A stretch of DNA of 64,000 nucleotides from Neocallimastix lanati (nom. inval.) (Eukaryota > Neocallimastigomycota > Neocallimastigomycetes > Neocallimastigales > Neocallimastigaceae): assembly GCA_016946835.1 (NCBI GenBank), contig JACVTC010000027.1:112501-176500 (forward strand). The letters are read 5' to 3'. Positions 36,401 through 48,382 of this stretch are shown here, one piece after another. Within the stretch, counting starts at the first letter, position 1. Each line of letters opens with the position of its first letter. Made by a program: the position numbers and the translations under genes. The notes under the pieces were generated by a model. That model was not told the DNA's origin and searched no databases. It saw only the letters and a program-made list of their open reading frames with translations.

Positions 36401-37459
36401 TTTGATTAACACATCTTCTGAGTAATCATCATTCATCGTTGCTAAACGTATTCGTCCTGCACTAACTCCTATAGGTTCATACTGATAAGGTAATTTATCT
36501 AAAAATTTCTTTGTGATAATACTTAAGTTGCTACATGAATCTATTAAAGCCTTACCACGAACTCCATCTACTATTACATCAACCATAGCAATATCATCTT
36601 CTTGTGGTTCATGATGTTTACTTTTATATGTATGATCTATATTGTTCGTTATTATTGTAGTAGCACACATATTATCCACTGCACCTGAAATTTTAGTATT
36701 ATTCTTTTCTAATTTAAGTCCTTGTGATACTTGAGACCGTATCTTTGGAGCAACGTCCAATAATTGTCCAAATGTAATATTGCAATTACTGGAGTTTAAA
36801 TCTTTGATCACGTCATAACTATCACAATCAGTTTGCATTTGTATTCTTTTTGGAATTCTAGTTGGCATAATTTCAGTTGACTTTTCTGATGATTTTTCTT
36901 GAATTAATTTATTTAAAGTTTGTTTAGAATTATTTCCTTCCTGAGAAGTTTCTTCATTAATAATATTAACATTACTATTTTTATTATTTTCCACAGAAGT
37001 ACTAGTACTAGCTCTTTCCTTATCTCTTAGCTCTTTCTCAATCCTCTTTTCTTTCTCTATTCTGGGTTGAGCCATAATCGAAGGATGTAATTGAGTTGTT
37101 GGCTTTTTGACTGGTCGCGATGTTCCCCTTAATTGATTTTCTTTTTGTTTTCGTAAACCTGGAGTAACTATTGGCTTAGGATCATCTCTTAGACTACGGT
37201 GAACCCTCTTTCCTCTTTGGTCACTAGTCTCTTCATCTTTAGGATTTGCCTTTCTCTTTATAACGTTTACTAAGTAATCCAATTCTTTGGAACCATCCGA
37301 CTCATCATCAAAATCTTCGTAATAATCCGTAGTAGTACCTTCTTGGAAATCAGCAATTTCTTTATAATCATCATCTTCTTTTAAGTCAACTGTTTTGGGA
37401 CGATGGCAGACTGAAGCAATTTTTTTGACGATGGGAGTGCTTCTACTCCCTTTTAGTGG
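33464..37459 (-). pseudogene. pol: Element C pol with one premature stop in integrase
   Basis: Open in -1 frame from the slippery site. Order: acidic N-terminal segment, basic segment, protease ALIDSCSNLSIIT (DSC), RT (CIDYRKVN, LDLYSGYHQI, MPFGLTGAPATFQRE, FIDD), RNase H (RTDASYDGIGG), integrase HHCC (HSIGHEG, KCEKCQLN), GLDIIG, then TAG at 34172-34174 where A has a Lys codon. After it come TDNG and the glutamate of VENRN, so all DDE residues are present. The C terminus has VGPMKV. One A-to-T change explains the stop; readthrough or an active sister copy is possible. Confidence 0.87.
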
Positions 37460-37465
37460 TTTAAA
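37433..37465 (-). promoter_or_regulatory. -1 ribosomal frameshift signal, element C
   Basis: Minus strand: TTTAAAC in gag phase, spacer CACTAAAA holding the gag stop, stem GGGAGT, loop AGAAGC, stem ACTCCC. Loop GAAGC can pair with GCTTC 14 nt after the stem, so an H-type pseudoknot is possible. Confidence 0.8.
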
Positions 37466-38370
37466 TAATTTTCATAAAACTTCTTGCGGTTATTTTCCAA
37501 TATAGAATTTAATTTAGGACAGTTTCGTTTGGTATGTCCTTCATTGCTACAAAACCAGCAAGTACTAATTTTCATTTCTTTCATCTTGTTAGTGAGATTT
37601 TCTATAGATACATTTTTGTGGGTTTTTGGTTTGTTAAAATCATTTGAAATGTTCTTATTAAAATTACTTTTAGAGTTAAGGAGATTGTAACGAGTCTTAT
37701 CATAATATTCAGTACTATTTTTAATAGATAAACGATCAACTTTTTCAGCTATAGCGAATGCTTTGGTAATAGAAATATGGTCTTTAAGCATAACCTTTCT
37801 CCATGCGTCAGGATTATTGGTTAAGGAATCTGCATAATCTAAAACACTAATTTTTCTTCTTCTCTTTTTATCCAATTTATGGTACAAAGATCTATAACGG
37901 ACATTAAAATCTTTAACTTTCTCGTTCTTCTTTATTTTCATGGAACGCAATTCTCGTAACAAGTTGGTTTGATCTTCTTTAAGTCCATAGAAAGTCTTCA
38001 GATGATTTATGATTTCATCAAGGCTTGGGTAGGTGGTAGTAGATTCACTTTCTTCATCATCTTCTCCTTCACTATCGCTATCGAAATCAGAATCTTCATC
38101 TTCAGTAAGGTCATTTCCATCTTCTAGTTCTTGGATAATTTCTCTTGGTTCTCCAGAAGCCGTTAATATACAAGCAGTAAAAATAGTTTCAGGATCCTTG
38201 ATATGTTGGTATTTTATCCATGCCTTTAACTCATTTGCCCAGGAGTTGATGTCAAGGTTTTGTTTAGTAAGCTTTTCAAAATCTTTTAATTCTTTCTTTA
38301 ATTCTCTGAAGCTAAGCTTACTTTCTGGAGTACTCTCTGTTGGAGTACTGGAAGTACTGGATGTTCTCAT
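37453..38370 (-). CDS. gag: Element C Gag
   Basis: 305 aa from ATG 38370. Ser/Thr-rich start, then a capsid-like helical domain (about 40-200) interrupted by an acidic stretch (EDEDSDFDSDSEGEDDEE). CCHC zinc knuckle near the C terminus (CWFCSNEGHTKRNC). Much less Asn-rich than Gag of B or D. Ends LNH at the frameshift site. Expected to form particles and bind element RNA. Confidence 0.88.
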   Translation of the reverse strand: MRTSSTSSTPTESTPESKLSFRELKKELKDFEKLTKQNLDINSWANELKAWIKYQHIKDPETIFTACILTASGEPREIIQELEDGNDLTEDEDSDFDSDSEGEDDEESESTTTYPSLDEIINHLKTFYGLKEDQTNLLRELRSMKIKKNEKVKDFNVRYRSLYHKLDKKRRRKISVLDYADSLTNNPDAWRKVMLKDHISITKAFAIAEKVDRLSIKNSTEYYDKTRYNLLNSKSNFNKNISNDFNKPKTHKNVSIENLTNKMKEMKISTCWFCSNEGHTKRNCPKLNSILENNRKKFYENYLNH

Positions 38371-38880
38371 AAAATAAAATTTATTGTATCTATAGAATGC
38401 TAAACCTCGTAATGTATAAATTATTATAAAAAAAGTAAAAATAAAAAAAATTAAAAAAAATAAATCTTTTAACTAATAAAATTATTAATTATTTATTATT
38501 ATTAATCACTTATTAAATTATAATAATCGTGCAATCTGATAGTACACACTGTCTGACGTGCAGCTTACCTCTTGAAAGGTGTCATGCCACGCGTGTGCCA
38601 CGGTTACTATTTTCAATATAAAAAAATAGCTGTCCAGAGCCTACTAGCCCAATTACTATGTAGGATAAACTTAACCCGGAAATCTATGCACGAATATTAG
38701 TTTAATTTAATATTAATTAATATTTTTAACAATTAATAATAATTAGTTAAAAATATAAAAATTGTTTTCTTTTTTAAAAAAATATTTGTTTTATTAGAAA
38801 AATTATTTATTAATATTATAATTTTATCCCCAATGTATTAATTTATTATTATATTCCCCGATATCTCCACCAATTTTTCA
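38371..38880 (-). other. Element C leader, primer binding site and G/C-rich island
   Basis: PBS at 38856-38872: + strand CCCCGATATCTCCACCA, a tRNA 3' end with CCA, different from that of B and D. Leader bases about 38525-38700 are markedly richer in G/C than all surroundings and hold GCCACGCGTGTGCCAC. Such islands in a leader often serve RNA packaging or dimerisation; that is inference. Confidence 0.65.
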
Positions 38881-39666
38881 TGGTATGGTTCATATAATTT
38901 TAGGAATATAATAATAATTAACACAAATAATAAAATTACAATAATAAAAAAAATAATTTGTTTTAAAATCAATATTTATTTATTTAAATTTAAAAAAAAT
39001 AATAATATAATTATTTATTTAATAAAAAGAAAGTTATTGATTATATTTTATTTCACTAAAATTACATGTATTTATATTTTTTTATCAAATTAAAATTTCT
39101 AAAGCCTAACTATTTTTTTAATAAACTAATTACTAATTATTTTTATAAATAAAACATTTAAATTGAAATTGAATTATTATTTTAGTTAATAATATTATTG
39201 TTATAAATAGTAGTTATATATTATTGAATTATTAATTATTTAATAATAGTTTAATACTAATATATATAAAATAAAAATAAAGAGATTATACAGAATATTT
39301 TATTGTGGTTTAGTTAAATTTAGTAATTAAAAATAAATTTAAATTGATAACGAAAATTTTAATAACTAATTAAATAGATTTGATTATTTTCAATATAACA
39401 TAATACAAAAGAAATATAATATTAATATATTAAGTGGGCAAGGACAATATTCTTGGCTAAAGATTTTTAATACATTATAATGGAATCGGATCGATAATTC
39501 AAAAAGGAATTATAAGTTAATTAGTGATTTATTAACTTAAGATTTCTATTTAGTAATATTTGAAGAATATTGGAAAGTTTCAATTATATAGAATAGAATA
39601 ATCTATAAGGTTAGAATAATTTATATTATTCTAGCACAATTAGTATTATTTGTTCATTCTGTATTA
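38881..39666 (-). repeat. 5' LTR of element C
   Basis: 786 bp, partner of 32655-33440, followed by AAAT. Confidence 0.88.
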
Positions 39667-39670
39667 AAAT

Positions 39671-40638
39671 TGGTAGACTCGGGGTTGACACTTAGATATT
39701 TAAAATCAAGCAGGGGGGGACGGGTATTACCCTGCTTTGATTTTAAAAAAAATAATTCTTGATTAAAAATTATTTATTTTTTTTTTATTAATATAAAAGT
39801 TTTTTATTTAAAGTACACATATTTAATTTTTTTTAAGAAATTGTTACAATATTTATATTTTTTTATAAATTTAAAGTATAATTAATTGTTTATAATTTAA
39901 GTAATTTTATAGAATTATTGAATTAATTTTATATCAATAATTCATTTTTGTTTTAATTTTTATAAATATAATAATATAATATTCAAATATAATTTAATTA
40001 AAAATAATTATAAAATAAATATATAGAAAATAGTTTTTACTATTTTCTTTGATATTTTTAAGTTAAATAAATTGTTTTTAAAGATTAATATAATAAATTT
40101 AATAATCTTTAATTATTTTAAATAATACTTGTAATTATTTTCAAAATAAAATAAAATTTTTATAATATTTAATTAATAAATTTGATAATATTTAAATAAT
40201 AATTTTTATAATAAGTAAAATTTTTAATAATAATTTTTAATAATAAATTTAATTAATAATCTTAATAATTTTATAATAATATTTAATAGTTATAATAAAT
40301 AAATTTTTATAATAATATTTAATAATTTTAATAATTTTATAATATTAATAATTTATAATAATTTTTAGAATAATATTTAATTAATAATTTTAATAATTTA
40401 GTATCTTAAAAGTATAATTTTAATATTTACAATTGTATTTTAATATATACATATATTTAATAATATAACAATAAAGTAATTAATTAAAATTTATTTACAT
40501 TATTTACAAGTGTAAATTAATTTATATCAAAATAAATTAAATTTACAATGAGGTTTAGGTTATGAAGAATATAGGAAAGTACAATTTAGTAAAGAATTAT
40601 TAATAATAAAATAAAGGTTATTAATTCATTCTTTACCA
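39671..40638. repeat. Solo LTR H
   Basis: TGGTAGAC to TTTACCA (TGGTA/TACCA termini), about 968 bp, AAAT on both sides (39667-39670 and 40639-40642). The right end (TTCATTC plus 7 nt) resembles LTRs A and C. It contains a hairpin with a GC-rich loop (39702-39715 with 39730-39744). No internal coding region, so inner parts were lost by LTR recombination. Confidence 0.7.
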
Positions 40639-40642
40639 AAAT

Positions 40643-41256
40643 TGATACGATATTTTATTAAATACCGTATATGTTAGTTGGGCGTTTGTGCAAAAGGGAA
40701 TTACTCCAAGAATATTATATTACAATAATTATATTTACTTTTTATTTATTTATCTTTTATTATTTTATTTATTATATTTTATCATAAAAAAAATACATGT
40801 TTTATTATTATTCCTTAAAAAAAAGAAAATATTTATTTATAAATTATTTTCATAATTATATTTTTTACTAATTTTATAAATTTTATTTATCGAAACACTA
40901 AAATTAATTAATAAATATAAATATTCATAACTTTTTACTTATAACTATTAATTCATCTTGTTTAACATTATTTAAAAATTATTTTAATATTAACATCAAT
41001 TTAATTAAACATTCAATCTCCGTTATAATTAATATAACTAATTTTACTATATTATCAACAATTCTTTTAATATTTTTAATATTATTATTTAATTTAATAT
41101 TTTAATAATTAATAATAATAAATTATCTTTAATAATATATTAATAATATTTTTTAAGATTCATTATATAAAATTAATTTTTAATAAATATTTATATTAAT
41201 AATTTTTCTAAATAATTTTTCTATTATTTTCTATTATTTTTACTGGACATGCATCA
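40643..41256 (-). repeat. 3' LTR of element D
   Basis: TGATACGATA to GACATGCATCA, 614 bp, followed by the polypurine tract. Confidence 0.92.
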
Positions 41257-41430
41257 AGATGCCCCCACTTAGCTTAGACTTCGTCCCTTGAAGTCTATAA
41301 GCATATTAAAATATTTATTAAACTAATAATACTATTATATATTTTATAATATTTTTTTTATATATTTTTTTTTATATTTTTTATATATATCAAAATTTTT
41401 TTTTTTTTTTTTTTTATATATATATATCAT

Positions 41431-41464
<34 letters not shown>
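41257..41464 (-). promoter_or_regulatory. Polypurine tract, 3' hairpin and T-runs of element D
   Basis: Minus strand AGTGGGGGCATCT abuts the LTR. A perfect 8-bp stem (TAGACTTC/GAAGTCTA, 7-nt loop) lies at 41275-41297, 18 nt from the LTR, the same place as the hairpins in A and C. The rest is long T-runs before the pol stop. Confidence 0.6.
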
Positions 41465-41469
<5 letters not shown>

Positions 41470-44400
41470 GATTATAATTTAGGAAATTACTAATATATGG
41501 AATTACATTTTTTAGATGAATGTTTCTCTCTGCAATTTCGTTCGTATAAGGATCACATACTGTGACAGTATTAAATTGCTGTTTAACTATTTTTAATGGT
41601 CCGATATAATAAGGGTCTAGTTTCCTTCGATTGAAATTTCTAACTAAAACTAGGTCTCCTGGTTTGAATTCACTTCTTAATCTTTTAATCTGTCTTCTCC
41701 TATCTTTCCATAATTCATTTGCGGTTTCAATATTTTTGATTGCTTCAGAAATCCAATTATGGTGATTAATAAATTTTCGAACAAAATATTCTTCTTCTGA
41801 TTCTTCAGGAAATCTTTTGTCAATATTAATTGCTAATTCAAATGGTTGTAAGTCTTTCCTACCATAGAGTAATTCGAAACTACTAAATTTAGTAACTTCA
41901 TTTTTTGTTGTTCTTAAAGCCCAAAGTGCACTAGGTAAAATATCATCCCATTCTTGATTTTGTTTACTTAATTCTTTAAATTGGCTTTTAAGAATTCTAA
42001 TATATTTGACTATTTCTCTATTCCTGTTTTCAACTTCTCCGTTAGAAGCAGGATGATAAGTACTAATATAATGTACATAGACATCATTTAAATCTAGGAA
42101 AGCTTTTGTTTTATCAGATATGAATTGCGGGCCATTATCAGTAATTAATATCTCTGGAATCCCGTGTCTTGAAAATATATTATTTAAAAATCTAATGACA
42201 TCTTCTGATTCTGTTTTGGCTAATGCTTCAGCTTCCACCCATTTTGTTAAATAATCTACAAGTACTATTATATATTTATTACCTCTGAAAGATTCGTATA
42301 AGGGTCCAACTAAATCCAATCCTACCCGAGTAAAAGGTAGACCTGGGGGTGTAGCTAAATCTTCTGTAAATACATTCGGTGGTTGTGGTTTACATAATTG
42401 ACATACATGACAAGATTTAATAAATAATCTGATATCCTTATTCATTCCTATCCAATAATAGTTCCTTTTCAAACGATGGTAGGTTTTAAAGTTACCTTCA
42501 TGTCCTAAACAATGAGCTTTACTAATAAGTTCCCATTTTTCATTATCATTAAATATTACTTTTCTTAATTCATTATTATCTTTATAATACTGAACTCCAT
42601 CAATTAATACAAATTTCTGGTTTATTATTTTTTTATAGAAATCATTTAGTATTTCAGTACTATCATCAATATCATTATTATTAGTATTAACATGATTAAT
42701 ATTATTATTATTATTATCATTATTATTAAAACTATGTTTATTATTTTCTTCAGTTTGAAATACCATATAATTCACATTCAATTTATTTTCCACTCCATTA
42801 TTTTCACTATTATTATTATGTAATTTATTATTAAACTTATTAATGTTATTTACATTATTTTTAATTTCCTCATATTCCATTTTGTAATTTTCATTATTAC
42901 TATTAATCTTAATTTCATCCACTAACTCTTTTATTTTATTAATTTTAGTATTTTTCTTATTTCTAATTTCTTCATTATTTTTAATTTCACAATTTTGAAT
43001 TTCATTATTTATAACTTGGTTGAATACATCTTTATTATAATTTTTTATATTATTTCTTTTATTTTTTTTTTTTATATGTTTATCATCATTTTTTATATTT
43101 TTGATTATATATTTTTCATTGTTAGAATGTAATCTAGATAGTGCATCAGCAACTACATTCCTCCTCCCCTCTTCATATAACACTTTAACTTTTAAAATAC
43201 TGAACTCAGTTATCCATTTGACATGCCTTGCTGAAGAAGGTTCTTTATTTTTAAATATGTAAACTAAAGGCTTATGATCGGTATAAAGAATTGTCTCAAA
43301 ACTATTACCAGTGAGAAAAGGTTTAAATTTCATGACACAGTAAAATGCGGCAAGCCCCTCAAGTTCTGTAATGCTATAATTGATTTCAGAATTGGAAAGT
43401 GTCCTACTTTCATAATATAATGGCTTCTCAATGTTGTCATCGTCTAACTGAAGTAGTACCCCGCCAATTCCTGATTTAGATGCATCTGAACGAACAATAA
43501 ATGGTTTATCAAAATTTGGAGGTGACAATATAGGTGCATTAATAAGACGAATTTTTAAAATTTCAAATGCATTATTAGATTCGGTAGACCAAACAAAAGG
43601 AACATTCTTTTTTGTTAAATCATATAAAGGTTTAGCAATTTGGGCAAAATGGCTAATGAATTTCCGGTAATATCCAATTGCCCCTAAGAAAGAACGTAAC
43701 TGTTTTAAATTAGAAGGAGGTAACCAATTAGCAATAACTTTTATTTTAGAATTCATAGGTTTTATACCCTTAGTAGAAAGAGTATGACCAAGGAGCTCAA
43801 CTTCTTCTTTAAAGAAATCACATTTTTCAAAATTCACTTTTAATCCATTATTAGCAAGAATGAGGAATACTTTTTCTAGGTCTTTGATGTGTTGATCTAA
43901 TGAAGGAGAATAAATAACTAAGTCATCTATGTAAATAAAAACACATACTCCGATTAAATCAAAAAATATTCTGTTCATCTCCCTTTGAAAAGTAGCGGGA
44001 GCGTTGCATAGTCCAAAAGGCATAACTTCAAAATTAAAGTTTCCGTAAATGGTCGTAAAGCAAGTGATATCTTTATCATCAGAATGCATAGGAATCTGAT
44101 GGTACCCTGAGAAGAGATCAATAGTAGACAAAATAGAAATATCACCGCTAACATAGTAAAGTATATCATCTATTAAAGGAAGTGCATAAGCGTCCTTTAA
44201 TGTACAATTATTAATCTTCCTGTAGTCAACACACATTCTCACTTGACCATTCTTTTTCGGTACCAGTACTACAGGAGAAGACCAAGGAGAACTAGAAGGG
44301 ACAATTAAGTTATTATTTATAAGTTTAATTAATTCCTTTTTAAGTGCATCAGCTTGCACTTTTGAAATACGGTAGGCCCTCTGTTTAATAGGTGTTGTTC

Positions 44401-46742
44401 CTGGTATTAAATTAATTCTATGAGGATATAGCTTTGACGAACCCAAATCGTCAGTTTTCAGTGCAAGAACACTAATATAATTTAAAAATAATTTTTCTAC
44501 ATCAGCTTTCAAATTTTCTGGTAATTTTTTTACAATAGAGTGAATCATTTCCAGTTTAGATATTGTGTCGTCTGTGCAAACCTCGTTTTCATTATGTAGT
44601 ACTTCATTAGTTATTAATAAAAGAGATGGAATCAATTGTGTTGTAATATCAACCGTTTTATTCTTATATTCTTTCCTTTCAATATTTCTATCTACTAATT
44701 TATAATTACTATTTAATTTGTTATTGCCGTTTTGATCAGAATCGATTTTTGATGGAAGTTTAGAATGTAGTATGGGATTTATATTGTTTGTAACTTTAGA
44801 ATTAATTTTATGATCATTTATTTTATAATTGTCAATTTTATCATCATTCTTATTATTATTCGTTTTTATTTTGATATTATTTTCTTTATCGATGTCGACA
44901 CTATTAAAGAAAGGTAATTTTACATTAAAATTATTTATGTTAATATTAGGTAACTCTGATTTAGCATATGTAAAAAGTATATTATTATTATCATTATTAT
45001 TATCATTGTCACTCCAACTAGTTTCAGAATCCTCATCATTCTCTTCAGAAGAATTATTATTTATATTATTCTCCTTATTCATATTATTTTCTTCGTCATT
45101 AATTCTATTTGTACTTTCAGAAGGACTCAAGCTAACATCATAAAATAAAGAAGCTAATTCTATAGGATTATTATTTTCATCAATATGATATAAGGTATCA
45201 TTAACTAAATTTATATCAAATCTATTTCGTTTAAGTGTGTCAATACCTATTAATATATCAAAGATATCATCCTTATCAATTTTCCTAAAGTAATCGATAA
45301 AAGTGTAATTTCCAATAGATATTTTTAGTTCATAAATATCTGAACAAGTTGAATTGTTGGAATATACCTGAAAAATTTTTTCGGATATTCTCCCAATAGG
45401 ATTTTTATTAATTTTAAATTTTTTTAAAGCCGTAGTGGTAATCAAATTAACGCTAGCACACGAGTCCAAGAAAATTTCAGCTGGTTTCTTATCCACAGTG
45501 CCTTTAACTTTAATCACTTTATGTTGGCTTATAATTGTCATTACATTTATTAAAGATGTATTCAAATTTTTCTTTATTTTCTCTTTTCCTTCGGTTAATT
45601 TTAATGCTTTTGTAAATTCTGACCTGAACTTTGGAAACAGGTCTAACAAATATACTAACTTCGTTATGACTTCGGTTGATGCTACTTCCTTGATAAAGTC
45701 CTTAATTTTAAATTCATTAAAATCTTCCATCATTTTTATGTGTTTCTCTGGCTTGGAATAACTTTTAACATTGATGGGTATATCATCTTTGTTACTGCTC
45801 AGTATTTCATTTATTTTATTCAATTTATTCGCTTTTTTTACATTTCTAATATTTGGTTGATTGATATAAGAAAGATCCAAATATTCTAATTTATTTGTAT
45901 TATTATTAGTTATTGTTTGATTAGTTGGTGGTTGTGAATCCTCAAAAATTTCAATAGATTCATTGAAAGTAACATTTTTATGATCTTTATTTTCTTTAAA
46001 TTCTTTACCTTCTTCTTTTTCTGTTGATAGTTTGACATTCGTTCCTCCCTCATCTATTATCATATCAGGTGTTCCTGTAGTTGCTAATTTATTAACGTTT
46101 AATTTTCTTTTCATAATAGTATTTTTCTTCATAGCATTTGTAATAATTGGAACTGGATTATCTATAAGCTTTTTCTTTATTTCTTTGGTATATGGGGAGA
46201 TTTTTATTGAATTATTTTTGCCTTTCTTTTGGGCAACAGCGATAATTTCCTCATTATGGTAATTATCAAAATTATTATAAATATTATTTGAATTAGGTTC
46301 ATTATTAATTTTCTTTTCATTATCATTTATAGAAATTCTATTTAAATCAATTTCATTGTTACTTTGATCATCATTATTATTTTTATAAGTATTATTTATA
46401 TTAACATCATTGTTAACTTGTTTATTAATAGTGTCATTTTCATAGATGTTGTTATGATTACTATTATTTAATTTATAACCGTTACTAGTATTCTTACTAA
46501 GATATTCTATATTATTTAAGTTATTATTATTATTATTATTGGAATAAATATTATCAATACTTGTATGATTATCATCAAATAAACTGTTTGTATAATTTAT
46601 TTTATTATTCTTATTTAAATAATTATTGTTTATATCATAATTATGTGAATTATCATTATAAGGATATCCATTATTTATTACATCATTATTTGAAGTTGCA
46701 CTAGCATTATATGAATTATTATTATTATTATTATTATTATGT

Positions 46743-46773
<31 letters not shown>

Positions 46774-46939
46774 AATTATTATCATTAGTATTATTATAAT
46801 TATTTTTTATTTTCATAGTATTATTATTTAACTTGGGAGAGTATGTTAAATTTACATATTCTTTATTAATACTATTATTTTTATTATAAGTTTGAAGTTT
46901 GGTTTGGTTAACGGGAGTTGTCCTTCTCCCATTATTTAG
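41465..46939 (-). CDS. pol: Element D pol: protease, RT, RNase H, integrase
   Basis: Read by -1 frameshift; open from 46939, so the 1783-residue ATG frame starting at 46816 lacks 41 upstream codons. Order: about 250 residues of Asn-rich low complexity; EVASTEVITKLVYLLDLF; protease IFLDSCASVNLIT (DSC); acidic/Asn spacer; RT (CVDYRKINN, IDLFSGYHQI, MPFGLCNAPATFQRE, YIDD); RNase H (RSDASKSGIGG); about 200 residues of Asn/Lys-rich spacer; integrase with HHCC (HCLGHEG, CHVCQLC), GLDLVG, TDNG and the glutamate of GEVENRN; C-terminal IGPLKIV (GPY/F-like). No stop or frameshift and no chromodomain. Targeting of the tRNA site must come from other parts of integrase or a partner. Confidence 0.92.
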
Positions 46940-46945
46940 TTTAAA
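46913..46945 (-). promoter_or_regulatory. -1 ribosomal frameshift signal, element D
   Basis: Minus strand: TTTAAAC immediately followed by gag stop TAA; spacer TAAATAAT (8 nt); stem GGGAG, loop AAGGACAA, stem CTCCC. Confidence 0.82.
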
Positions 46946-48240
46946 TTATTAAAGCTATCTCCATTATTATTATTATTATTTACATTAGCTTTGAAATTAC
47001 TATTAATATTTGAACTAGTAGTATTAATATCCTGATTTATTCCATTAGAATTTCTATTAAAATTATTATTTCCAGTGGGAATATTATTCTCATTAAAATT
47101 ATTATTATTTCTATTAGCAATATTATTTCCAGTAAATTTATTATTTTTATTAAAGTAATAATTACTACCATTAAAAGAATTATTGTAGCCATTTTTATTA
47201 CTATTATTATAATAATTGTTATATTTATTACTATTATTATTATAATCAAAATTATTATTATAATTATTACCCATATCATTATTATTCACATTATAAAGAT
47301 TATTATTTCTATTACTACCATTATTTTTATTATTAGGACATTCATAAGCTTTATGTCCTACTTGTTTACATGAGTAACACATAACTGATTTTCTAGCTTT
47401 TGGTTCGTAGTTATTATAGAATCTTCTTGTATCATAAGTATTATTTTGTTGAATTTGTTCTACTCCGTGATAATAATTATTATTATTATTAAAACTTTTA
47501 TTTTTATTGTTACTATATCTACCTGGTGTAAACATTCTATTATTGGTGGAGTTTTCATTTATATAACCCATAACATATGATGACGCTTGATATGAATTAT
47601 CTAAATTATTTCCATGTTCTCTTAAGCTCCTATAAATTGGATGATTTAATAAATTGTTATTATTTTTATTTATGTTGTTTTGATATACCATAACATTCTG
47701 AGAATTTTTGTTTGTTATAGTTCGTACTTCAGCTTTTTCTGCACGTTCTGCTACTTCGAACGCTTCTGTTAATGTTTTACAGTTGGCCAAAATTACTTGA
47801 GAATGTACATATACCCTATCATGTATAGCATTTAAATAATCATCGACACATATTAATTTTTTATATTCCAAGTCAAGTCGATGATAAAGAGTTAAATAAT
47901 TATAATTAAATCCTTTAATTGTTTCATTTCTTTTTATTTTTAAGGCCTTTAAAATTGAACACTTATCATTTTGAGTAATTTCTAAATAATCTTCAATGGC
48001 TCTCTGGATTTCTTTATATGAGGGAAACCTTTTAACATTATTTCTTGTAGTACATAAAGATTTTAAAAGGTTTTTTATGTCAGCCTCTACTGCGTTCTTT
48101 ACCCAAATAAAAATTCTGTTTGGTTCCTCAATGTTGTAAATTTCCATAACATTTTTGAAATCTTCTATCCAAGAATCTATGTCCTTACCATAATTTGCTA
48201 AGTATGGTAAGTCTCTTCTAATTTTCGAAGCGTCCGCCAT
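46936..48240 (-). CDS. gag: Element D Gag
   Basis: 434 aa from ATG 48240. Residues 1-175: capsid-like helical domain, similar to B Gag (FNYNYLTLYHRLD; B has FNDRYRRLYHDLS). CCHC zinc knuckle at about 285-298 (CYSCKQVGHKAYEC). Then over 100 residues almost all Asn, Tyr, Gly and Phe. In B the knuckle is at the end and the Asn tract before it, so the order is swapped. Intact. Confidence 0.9.
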   Translation of the reverse strand: MADASKIRRDLPYLANYGKDIDSWIEDFKNVMEIYNIEEPNRIFIWVKNAVEADIKNLLKSLCTTRNNVKRFPSYKEIQRAIEDYLEITQNDKCSILKALKIKRNETIKGFNYNYLTLYHRLDLEYKKLICVDDYLNAIHDRVYVHSQVILANCKTLTEAFEVAERAEKAEVRTITNKNSQNVMVYQNNINKNNNNLLNHPIYRSLREHGNNLDNSYQASSYVMGYINENSTNNRMFTPGRYSNNKNKSFNNNNNYYHGVEQIQQNNTYDTRRFYNNYEPKARKSVMCYSCKQVGHKAYECPNNKNNGSNRNNNLYNVNNNDMGNNYNNNFDYNNNSNKYNNYYNNSNKNGYNNSFNGSNYYFNKNNKFTGNNIANRNNNNFNENNIPTGNNNFNRNSNGINQDINTTSSNINSNFKANVNNNNNNGDSFNNLN

Positions 48241-48326
48241 TTATCTAATTATTATTTTAATTTGAAATTATATTCTTATATACTTTTACGAGTATAATAA
48301 TATTATTTTTATTATTGTTATTATTA

Positions 48327-48382
<56 letters not shown>

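Larger units (their letters stand above)
32655..39666 (-). mobile_element. Ty3/gypsy element C, nearly intact
   Basis: 7012 bp with 786-bp LTRs that differ at one position I could see (33354 region versus 39580 region, C versus T), and AAAT on both sides (32651-32654 and 39667-39670). gag intact, pol with a single TAG. Same family as A. Confidence 0.9.

Noticed and set aside
47037-47279. Ile-rich frame inside D gag
   Set aside because: Shadow of the Asn codon repeats of gag in another frame.
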